In this document: positions 1 to 8,500 of the stretch, one piece after another
How positions within the stretch are numbered: position 1 is the stretch's first letter
Layout: each line of letters begins with the position of its first letter
From: Tritrichomonas musculus
Taxonomy: Eukaryota > Parabasalia > Tritrichomonadida > Tritrichomonadidae
Assembly: GCA_039105265.1 (NCBI GenBank)
Contig: JAPFFF010000011.1
Coordinates: forward strand, 434,001 to 498,000
Direction: 5' to 3'
DNA length: 64,000 nt
Position numbers and translations under genes: made by a program
The notes under the pieces: model-generated
What the model saw: the letters and a program-made list of their open reading frames with translations, nothing else
Told to the model about the DNA's origin: nothing
Databases searched by the model: none

Positions 1-804
1 CCAGCAATAACAGCAAGAATGATAGAACAAATGAGTGATGAACAAAGAGGAGAACTAATGGATAATATTTATTCTCATGGTAATCTTTTAGCTTTTAATG
101 ACACATTAGATGAAACAACTGGTGAAGAAATAACACAAGTACTATATAATGGAAATGTAGTTGCTACAATAGATAGAAGAAGACTACATGTAATTAATAT
201 TGTGAATGGAGTGATAGAAATGTACCAACAAGATGGTGTTATAAGTGCAACTACCCAGGTTATTATGGGAGCAGTAGGTTATGTTGCTAGAAGGTTCTTA
301 CATGGTCAATGGCAGTTTGTTAGACATCATCCTGGTGATGCAGCAGCTATAGCAGGAGTAGCAGCAGAAGCATATGTAGCAAATAGAATAGGATTATTTA
401 ATATTCCAAGTTGGTTCCGTCGTAATGATAACCCAGAGACATTAGCAGAGGAAGATGTATTAGAAAAGATTCTTGCATGGGCATATCATGAAGAAACAGA
501 TGATGAACCTGAACTTGAAATAACAATGAAGGATGCTGATAAGATGATGGTTTCATTTGATACATGTATTAATATTGCAAAGACATATCGCGATACTTTA
601 AAGGGTACAATAGCATTCATGTGCGAGAAAATCAAAGAGCTTGAAAATAAGTCAAGTACAAAACATCCATTAGATGATATAGATATGACTGCTTATATTA
701 CTAAAGTAGAAGTGAAGGAAATGATAGACCAGAAGGATGCATATATTGATACTCTTGAGGCAAGACTTGCAGCACTTGAAGCTAAATGCGCTAACATCGA
801 ATGA
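1..804 (+). CDS. Fibre/attachment-like protein, C-terminal part (Polinton A)
   Basis: The frame is open from the window edge, so the first ATG at 19 may be internal and the gene probably begins upstream. A hydrophobic, Ala/Gly-rich stretch lies around residues 80-125. Near residue 190 a segment of the type 'YRDTLKG...EKIKELE' matches 'FRDSLKPCF...EKVNELE' in the next gene and 'YRDSLKPCF' in the D fibre gene. The C terminus is a heptad-type coiled coil (LEARLAALEAK). This pattern fits trimeric fibre stalks or tail-type proteins of virus-like elements. No enzymatic motif is seen. The next gene starts 20 bp downstream in the same direction, so the two are probably tandem paralogues. Function is inferred from architecture only. 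Confidence 0.6.
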   Translation, partial: PAITARMIEQMSDEQRGELMDNIYSHGNLLAFNDTLDETTGEEITQVLYNGNVVATIDRRRLHVINIVNGVIEMYQQDGVISATTQVIMGAVGYVARRFLHGQWQFVRHHPGDAAAIAGVAAEAYVANRIGLFNIPSWFRRNDNPETLAEEDVLEKILAWAYHEETDDEPELEITMKDADKMMVSFDTCINIAKTYRDTLKGTIAFMCEKIKELENKSSTKHPLDDIDMTAYITKVEVKEMIDQKDAYIDTLEARLAALEAKCANIE

Positions 805-823
805 GAAGTTTTATTTAACTAAA

Positions 824-3445
824 ATGAGTGATACTACTACAAGATTTAAAGGAGATATACAGTTTAAGATAGGGGATGCTACTCGAAAAGGTAGCCAGTT
901 ATTAACCTTGGGTGACTTAGATAACTATGTACAGACAGGTCATTTATTTAATGAGGTCGAAGGTTTACCAGAAGTTGATATTAAAAATAAAAATATACAG
1001 TATGTATCATTTGAGTCTTCAACAACAACTTACAATATACTTAAGTTTGTTAATTTGCCTGAAGACTTCATTAATAAGCTCAATGATATAAAAACCCAGA
1101 CTAATATATTTAAGATAGTATTGAGGAAGAATATAGTATATGATACAAGTGGTAATTTAGTCAAGGAGTTCTACATATATGTTAAGGATGGTCAAGTATA
1201 TTCTCCTTTGATAACTAAAAGTAGTAATGGATGTAGTATAAATAATAGTACCATTATGGGATATATGAATATAGCTTTTGATAGTAAACTAGACTTCAAC
1301 CCATATACCTTGTGGCTGAATGGGGAGTTGAGCATAATGAATGAATATATAACAGATTCTTTACAGACAGAGAAGGCAATAAAGTGTTCTATAATAAAAG
1401 CTGATAATGCATTAAGTTTACGTAAGAGTGATGTACTATACTTATATAAGCCTACATCAACTAGTCAGGTTGTGATAGATAACAAGAAATATTGGTTACT
1501 TCAATGGAACATAGATACTGGATATACTATACCTAATGACTTAGAGTTTAGGTTTAATGAGTATTGTTTTGGTAATAAGTGGTTTTTATCATGGGATGGT
1601 ACAAAATGGGTAGGTGATAACATACAAGGTCATATCAATGGTAGATTAGTTAATGGATTAAATAAGGAGAATGAGTATGGTGAAGATGGTACCTACATAC
1701 AAGTCAAGAGGAGTGAGAGGAACATGAAACTGATTAATAAGCCTAATGACTACTCTCCTGATAACATACTACATTACATGATTCATGGAGGTAAGTGTAA
1801 AATAGACTGTTTTGTAAAATTAAAGACAGGGGAGATAGAACCTTTTTCGAAATATGGTCTAGGATATCAAACAAGTCAAGGAGGTACAAAAGATGGATAT
1901 GATATTGAAGCAATAAGGTGCTATAAGATGAATAATGCGACTAATAAATTAGAAACTAGTGCTATTGATGAACTCTACCTAGATATTACACTTGAAGGTT
2001 CTAAAAATGCAAATAGGTTCTCAGTTCGACCTACTGGAAAAGAAGGCAATGGAGGAGACAAGGTATGGTTGTTCTTACATGGTGTACTTGATTCATGTGA
2101 AAAGCTTGAATATACATATGCAGCTTCGACTACTAATGACTCAAGGGATATTAAGATATATTTAGCTGATGAATATGTTGACCCAATAGATGAGGTTCAT
2201 TGGGATTCAACTACTAACCCATTCGAGTATATCATTAAACAGCAATTTTATGAAGTATCCCCAAATCCTAATGGGGCAACAACCTTATATACTGATTATA
2301 ATATTACCTCCTCTAAGATAATTACTGCTGATAATATTACTACTATGAGGAGTGATTTAAATTTAGTTACCAACAATGTAGATGTTATTAGCTATGATGT
2401 TAACGAAATGAACACTGTTATGGAAAGCTTAAAAGGTAGAGTATCAAGGACTGAACAAGTTACTCAACATCTGGAGGATGATGTAGATAATTTGCGTATA
2501 GTCTCATGGACAGCATTAGCTTTTGGAGTTGCAGGTACTGCTGGGTCAATAGGTTCTATTGGTATGCAGCTATTTCCAGATGGTATAAGCTTTCCTACCA
2601 TAAAAGGTGGAGGATTCCTTAAAAGGTTATTCTCGCATAAGTCAACCAAAGGTATGAGTGATTTGGTTAGAAATAGCATTAACTTCATGTCAGGTACTAC
2701 AGCAAGAAGCATAACCAAAGATATAACACCTATAATTACCTGGTGTGAGGAAGAGTATAAGCAACTAGATGAACTACCTTTTACTGATGAGAATGATAAC
2801 CCTGATACTGGAACCTTGACATTAAGTGGTGCTATGGATATCAGCAATATGTTTAGGGACTCACTCAAGCCTTGTTTCAAGTTGTTAGCTGAGAAGGTCA
2901 ATGAGCTAGAGGCAGAGTTTGATAACTACCCTACTGTGGATGAAGCTAATGAAGGTCTAGATGTACTTATACGTAGGATAGAGACATTAGAGGGTGAAAA
3001 TATCGCATTAAAAGATACTATAGCAGCAATGGAAGCTAGGTTAACTGCATTAGAAGAGAAAAATGACCCAGATGGGGAATGGAAAGCATATTATACAGGA
3101 TTTACTGATGTCACTGATGAATATAATAGGTATTTTCTATTCTCTTATTTTACAAGTGAGAAACACATAATTATTGATAATATAGATAATGATCCAACAG
3201 GTGATAATGAACCTGTTCCAGATGGGGAGTACTTATTGATATTCAAGGACAAGACTCAAAAGCTACATTTTATTAGATTTATATCAACTGAATGGTCTGA
3301 CCCTCAACAAATAAAATCATATTTGGATGAAATATACTTTAAAGACGCTAACCCACCTTCTGGTGCTTATGATATATATAATATTGAGTTAGATTGTGAT
3401 ACCTGTTCTATGATTTGTTTCGATGCTATATATATGAAGAAATAG
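824..3445 (+). CDS. Large fibre/attachment-like protein (Polinton A)
   Basis: About 873 residues from the ATG at 824 (MSDTTTRFKGDIQF), chosen because an AT-rich TAACTAAA leader directly precedes it; an earlier in-frame ATG at 737 lies inside the preceding gene. The middle has the signature 'VSPNPNGATTLYTDYNIT' (nt about 2257-2310), followed by a block nearly identical to one in the D fibre protein (46535-50569). Next come a coiled coil, a Gly/Ala hydrophobic region, the 'FRDSLKPCF' motif, another heptad coil (MEARLTALEEK) and a C-terminal domain with a 'YTGFTDVTDEY' start, matched by 'YQGFTYREMDE' in D. The likely role is a surface fibre or receptor-binding protein of the virion. It could instead be a non-virion adhesin-like protein. 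Confidence 0.65.
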   Translation: MSDTTTRFKGDIQFKIGDATRKGSQLLTLGDLDNYVQTGHLFNEVEGLPEVDIKNKNIQYVSFESSTTTYNILKFVNLPEDFINKLNDIKTQTNIFKIVLRKNIVYDTSGNLVKEFYIYVKDGQVYSPLITKSSNGCSINNSTIMGYMNIAFDSKLDFNPYTLWLNGELSIMNEYITDSLQTEKAIKCSIIKADNALSLRKSDVLYLYKPTSTSQVVIDNKKYWLLQWNIDTGYTIPNDLEFRFNEYCFGNKWFLSWDGTKWVGDNIQGHINGRLVNGLNKENEYGEDGTYIQVKRSERNMKLINKPNDYSPDNILHYMIHGGKCKIDCFVKLKTGEIEPFSKYGLGYQTSQGGTKDGYDIEAIRCYKMNNATNKLETSAIDELYLDITLEGSKNANRFSVRPTGKEGNGGDKVWLFLHGVLDSCEKLEYTYAASTTNDSRDIKIYLADEYVDPIDEVHWDSTTNPFEYIIKQQFYEVSPNPNGATTLYTDYNITSSKIITADNITTMRSDLNLVTNNVDVISYDVNEMNTVMESLKGRVSRTEQVTQHLEDDVDNLRIVSWTALAFGVAGTAGSIGSIGMQLFPDGISFPTIKGGGFLKRLFSHKSTKGMSDLVRNSINFMSGTTARSITKDITPIITWCEEEYKQLDELPFTDENDNPDTGTLTLSGAMDISNMFRDSLKPCFKLLAEKVNELEAEFDNYPTVDEANEGLDVLIRRIETLEGENIALKDTIAAMEARLTALEEKNDPDGEWKAYYTGFTDVTDEYNRYFLFSYFTSEKHIIIDNIDNDPTGDNEPVPDGEYLLIFKDKTQKLHFIRFISTEWSDPQQIKSYLDEIYFKDANPPSGAYDIYNIELDCDTCSMICFDAIYMKK

Positions 3446-3676
3446 GTACGAGATTCTCGGGGCAGGTACCTGTGCCGTTTCATAGATGGGCGGTTGTGGG
3501 GTGGGGTACCTGTGCCGTTTCATTGATGGGGAGCAGTAGTGAGAACAAGAATATTTTTTTCTTTTTTTCTTTTTTCTTTTCTTTTCTTTTTCTTTTCTTT
3601 TCTTTTTCTTTTATGACGAGTTCGTGTTGACGCTTGGGGTGCCAGCCCCAGCGGAAACCGACTCGTATATACTACT
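3446..3676. repeat. Polinton A terminal region: direct repeats, pyrimidine tract and terminal hairpin
   Basis: Two 26-bp copies beginning GGTACCTGTGCCGTTTCAT lie at 3465-3490 and 3505-3530 (40-bp period, one difference). A pure T/C run covers roughly 3553-3613. A nested inverted repeat follows: ACGAGT at 3616-3621 pairs with ACTCGT at 3661-3666, and inside it GCTTGGGG (3632-3639) pairs with CCCCAGC (3646-3652). The element tip ACTACT ends at 3676. No gene is seen here. Confidence 0.6.
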
Positions 3677-4427
3677 GATTACATCATATACAGATACATC
3701 ATCATTGGATACATCATCACATACGGATACATCATATGCGGATACATCACATGCGGATACATCATTAATCGATCACAACATATGTGAAATCGATCAGAAT
3801 CACTCATGAATCACTTCGTTGGTTAGTGGGTTAACTCTAACACGATATGTACCATGTTTAGTAACCATGCGATTTTGATCCATATTTGATACGTTTTTGA
3901 TCCATTTCGACCATTATATAACGATTCATCTCTTAACGACGAACCATATACGATTCATCTATTTTTGGTCGTTGATGAGTATAATTGGATGGTTCATCAT
4001 ATACAGATACATCATATGCGGATATAACTTATCGATCATATCATACGCGGACACATCATATGCGGATGCAACTTATCGAATATATCTTATGCGGATATAA
4101 CTTATCGATCATATCATACGCAGACACATCATATGCGGATGCAACTTATCGAATATATCTTATGCGGATACATCATTATCGAATACATCATCACATGCGG
4201 ACATATCTGGGCGAGTACATATTAATGAATACGTCATATAAAGATGCGCCATATGCGGATATGACTTATCGAGTACATCATATACAGATACATCTTAGCG
4301 GATACATCTTAGCGGATACATCTTATCGATCACAACATATCGAGTACATCATATACAGATACATCTTATCGGATATAACTTATCGGACACATCATTATCG
4401 GATACATCTTATCGAATATATCTGGTC
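3677..4427. repeat. Degenerate tandem repeat array, left part (host or pre-existing repeat)
   Basis: Repeated short units of the type GATACATCATATGCGGATA, TATCGAATACATC and TATCGATCATATC fill most of the interval. One 92-bp unit (about 3640-3731 and 3985-4420 are densest) varies in order. At 3790-3882 is a unique-looking block (TCACTTCGTTGGTTAGTGGG) whose copies also form the arms of the palindrome at 28025-28747. Short open frames in the array are repeat translations and are not called genes. Element B is inserted at its right edge; the array resumes at 27783 in the same orientation. Confidence 0.75.
4422..4427. other. Target site duplication of Polinton B, left copy
   Basis: CTGGTC lies immediately left of the AGTAGT tip; an identical CTGGTC follows the ACTACT tip at 27783-27788. 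Six-base duplications are the norm for Polintons. Confidence 0.9.
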
Positions 4428-4656
4428 AGTAGTAATATATTGTGCGCCCTGGTGCCCCGAATAACTACTGATAAGAATTTCCTTGTCTCCCAATACCAGG
4501 AACCAAGCTCCCAGAAAAATTGACAATCCAACACCAAACTTTTCATAAACACGTTAGAGACCTACCTCAGGAACCAAGCTCCCAGAACAAGTTTGAAATT
4601 CGTTGGAAACTTACTTGGTAAACCAAGCTCCCAGAACAAGTTTGAAATTGTTAGGG
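4428..4656 (+). repeat. Polinton B left terminal inverted repeat
   Basis: Pairs base for base with 27554-27782 (coordinates sum to 32210, no gaps, one mismatch seen near 4481). The tip AGTAGT (4428-4433) is itself mirrored by ACTACT at 4464-4469. Inside are three copies of ACCAAGCTCCCAGAA at 4502-4516, 4573-4587 and 4622-4636, candidate protein-binding sites for replication, packaging or transcription. Confidence 0.95.
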
Positions 4657-4717
4657 TACCTTATTTTCCAGTAGTTTGTATTTTTAAATATTTTTTTTAT
4701 TTTTTTATTTTTCTAAA

Positions 4718-5440
4718 ATGCAACAAATAAATGGAACCATTGCTGAATATTTGGATGCTTACAATAAAGATTTGAAAAAACCAAAAGACAAACAAACAAT
4801 GAAATTTTATTCAATAACTGCTTCTAATGAACAATTTGATGAATTCTTTAAAAAATATGATTGTACAATATTAAGATATCCAAAAGAATCTCTAATTTGT
4901 GAATCAATTACATTCTATCGAAATAATAATCCAACAAGAATTATGTACTGTTATATTAGAGAATTTTATCACAATCCTGATAAATTATATAGAAAAGATT
5001 ACAATTATGCTAAAAAACAAGGAATTACATTAATTAAATCAAATGAAGAACGTTCAGAAGAATCTCGTAAACAAAAAGAGGATAAATTACGAGAATCAAT
5101 GTTAAAAGAAAATTGTATATTAACTTCTCCATATGAATTATCTGATAAATTGGTTCATTATACATTTGAAGGATTAGATTATGCAATCACACCAATAAAA
5201 TGGAATAAAGGAATTCGTTCACATAAAATGAAATGCATTCGTTATACACATGAACATATTGCACAATTATTTGCAAAAGAAGGTTGTGAATTGATTTCAA
5301 AATATGAGAATCAAAAATCTCGTTTGGAATATAAATATAAAGGAAAAACGTTTCATGTTGTTTGGAATGATTGGAAATGTTATAATTCACGTCCGCACCT
5401 AGGTGTTAAAAAAACTTATTTCTCAGAAGAATCAAAATAA
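4718..5440 (+). CDS. Repeat-domain protein, possible nucleic-acid binding (Polinton B)
   Basis: 240 residues; first gene inside the left terminal repeat, with an AT-rich leader of poly-T runs ending TCTAAA just before the ATG. Three related segments are visible: 'FKKYDCTILRYPKESL' (about residue 48), 'ENCILTSPYELSDKLVHY' (about 128) and 'EGCELISKYENQKSRLEY' (about 187), each followed by a short beta-rich stretch. The last, ending 'VVWNDWKCYNSRPHLG', resembles the small zinc-ribbon-like DNA-binding repeats associated with phage and giant-virus endonucleases, but the usual cysteine pairs are not evident. Basic overall. Position next to PolB suggests a replication or regulatory role. Function not established. 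Confidence 0.55.
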   Translation: MQQINGTIAEYLDAYNKDLKKPKDKQTMKFYSITASNEQFDEFFKKYDCTILRYPKESLICESITFYRNNNPTRIMYCYIREFYHNPDKLYRKDYNYAKKQGITLIKSNEERSEESRKQKEDKLRESMLKENCILTSPYELSDKLVHYTFEGLDYAITPIKWNKGIRSHKMKCIRYTHEHIAQLFAKEGCELISKYENQKSRLEYKYKGKTFHVVWNDWKCYNSRPHLGVKKTYFSEESK

Positions 5441-5525
5441 ACAAACGATTAAAATATTTTTTTGAAACAGATTCTTAAATTTTAATTTTTGAACTAATTT
5501 TTTTCCACATTTTTATTTTTGATAA

Positions 5526-8500
5526 ATGGCTTTCAACCAAAATTCATTTATTGATTTTACTAATGACGATATTATTGAATCTATTAATAATATTAATCAA
5601 GGACTTAATGAAAATCTTGAAATTGCAGATACTCGTCGATATCGAGGAGGTGCTAAATTACGAAATATCAGAACATTATATACATATCTTAATCAACATA
5701 ATGCCCAACAAATAATTGGGCTTGATTTTAATAATAGTGATGATTTTCTGATAAAACTTGATAATTTCATAACTCATGAACAAAATCGTCGTCAATATGA
5801 ACAAAATTATCTAGATTATATTAATAATGAATCGATTAATGATGATGAATTGAATGAAACATATAATCAATATTATAATAAACAGCATGAATTAAATAAA
5901 TCTTATGAACACAATTATCAAGATATATTAAATCGTGAATCATTTTATGAAGATGAACAACCAAATGAATCTGATTATCAATATTTCAATGAACAACAAC
6001 AACAAATCAATCAAGAATTTCATGATAAACAAGTTCGTGATGATAATAATTTCTTCAACAAATTTGATAAAAACGAATACAAACAAATTAATTCTTTAGA
6101 TGAACTTGTAAGAATTAATTCTCAGAACAAATTTGATAATCAATTGAAAAAAGAAAAACTTGAAAATGCAATTAAACGTGCTTATGAAGCAGTCGATAAT
6201 GCAATTAAATTAATTAAACAATATAATAAAGAAGAGAATCTCAAGAAAATTGAACAAAAAGAAATTCATGATAAATCCCATTTACTTGAATATTATGTTC
6301 CTGAAAACGAAGAATTATATGAATATCTTGATAAATTCAATAACAAATTTAAATCAAAACACAATGATTACCTTATGATTAATGAACCACATGATTTTGA
6401 TAAAGCAGTTGAGGTTTGGGATTATTATACCAAATATGATAAAGATTATGTTGATAAAGAGGAATACAATGGCTCCCCAATTGTTATTTATTATTTCAAT
6501 CAAATCTCATCATTAAATCAAATCTTCGAATCATTGCAACAAGTATTTGATAGAGAACTAAAACCATTCAAAATTCATTTCCAATTATCTGGTGTATTTG
6601 AAACTCCTGTTCATGATTTGGAGAATGAAGAAAAGGACCATTTCGAATATGAAGCACGAAATATTAATTGGAAAAATTATCAATCTACAATTCCTATAAT
6701 AATATCATCATTACAGGACCTTGATTATGTTAAAATGTATATTGAATCAAATCTCAATTCATATGAAACATCAACTTCATCAACTAAATTAACAATCGTT
6801 GGTTCAGTTTCATTTACTGTTTCGAGAATGCGAAAAGTAACCGGACATATTAAAGATTTACCAATTGAATTTTTAAGAAGTGAATGCATTATTGCTGACA
6901 ATGAAGATGATAAATTATGTTTCTACCGATTTTTAGCAATCTGTTTGAGTGATATCATAATTGTAAATAATGTTGAAATACATAAACTTGCAGACACTCA
7001 AAAATATCGAGTACAAGATAGAACTAAGGTTGCTAAAAAAATCCTTCTCAAAGAACATAACATTGAATATAACACCAAAATTCCAAAACAAGGATTAAAG
7101 ATTCTCAAAGAATTCAAAGGAGTAACAATGGAACAAATGGAAGAATTGGCTAAAAAGCATCATCTCAATATTAATATATATGAATTTACTCAAACTGATA
7201 ATTCTTCCTATTATGACTTATCTGAACAATGGTTTTTCGATAAATCTTATCCAACTCATTCTGCATTACTTTTCTCGAAAGACCAAATTATTCATATCAT
7301 GTATATTAAGAATCCTGAAAAACTAACTCAAATACATATTTGTCCAAAATGTCATTCATACACTCATCGAGGAGCTGAAAACCTACATCGATTTGAATCT
7401 CATGTCAAACATTGTGATGGTGTCTTCAAGAAGAACTTTATTCCAAACAAGGAACCACTTCCATTCTGTCCACATATTTTAAACAATCCAGTTTATGAAT
7501 ATTGTTTGGCATACGATTTAGAATGGAAACCTAACATTTATTATATGACATATGATTTTGAAACGATGGAACAATCAGTTAACAAATCGATTTCTGATTC
7601 AACTGTAATCAATTCACGTTTAATACCTCTTTCTGTTGCTTCATGTGTTAAATTATCTTCAGGATTAATTACAAAACACTTTTCATTAAAGGATTCTGAA
7701 GAGTTTATTCCAGAATGGATTTCATGGTTGTTCGAACAATCGATGGAAGTACTGAATGATAAAATCGTTTATGACAAATCGTTTCTCCCTGCTGATAAAA
7801 TTTATGATATTGATACAAATATTTATACCATAACCGTTTTCGGATTTAATTCCTCAAGATTTGATTCTAATTTGTTCAAGAAATATCTTAATCACTCTCA
7901 TTGGCATGTTGAATCAAATTCATTAATTGGAACAATATCTTCATTAAAACAATTCATTCTTGTTTCAGACCACCTTCCAACAAAATTACGATTCATTGAT
8001 GCTCAATCATTTGTTGCTGGAGGTACATTAAAACAATTTGGCATTGATTTTGGTGGTGAAACTAATTCTGTGAAAGGTGTTTTCCCATATGAGGCTGTCA
8101 ATTCATCAAACTACAATGAAGTATTATCTAAATCCGAACCATTTTCATACAACGACTTTGACAGCTATCTCAACCAAAAAAATCCACTCTCAAAATCTGA
8201 TTATCAAATATATCTTGAAGATGCTAAAAACTATAAAACACGATGGGATTACTTGCTTGCTTATAATGACAATGATGTTGAAATGATGATTAAACCAATT
8301 GACAATTTAATTCAACTCAATGCTCAATACAAAGTTGATTTGATATCCAATTTATCATTATCTAAGAATGCATCTTGTATAAAATATGCTCTGGCATACA
8401 AGGATTTCAATCCTCATGAAAATTATAATCCTATACACAAATGCAACGAATTCATTCCAAATCCTAAATGGTGGCAATTCAAATGTGAAAATTATTACAA

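Larger units (their letters stand above)
1..3676. mobile_element. Polinton A, right-hand end only
   Basis: The last ~3.7 kb of a Polinton/Maverick whose body lies left of the window. Two rightward fibre-like genes fill it, followed by a short GC-richer tail, a pyrimidine run and a terminus ending in ACTACT at 3671-3676. Read inward this is AGTAGTATA, the same tip as elements B, C and D. A hairpin lies just inside the tip. The six bases after it (GATTAC, 3677-3682) would be the target duplication if the other end has the same. The assignment rests on homology of the 824-3445 protein to the D fibre gene and on the shared tip. The visible genes look open; wholeness of the element cannot be judged. 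Confidence 0.75.

Noticed and set aside
2464-2901. 145-residue minus-strand frame inside the fibre gene of A
   Set aside because: Shadow of a long coding gene on the other strand; no motif and no leader.
3614-3676. Possible tRNA or structured RNA gene in the GC-rich hairpin region
   Set aside because: Stems do not form a cloverleaf and the position at the element tip explains it as a terminal structure.
3660-4420. CRISPR array
   Set aside because: Units are degenerate, adjacent and without unique equal-length spacers; no cas genes and a eukaryotic context.
3624-4464. Open frames rich in His/Thr/Tyr across the repeat array
   Set aside because: They are translations of the short tandem units (GATACATCATATGCG); open frames arise from the repeat period, with no domain or start context.
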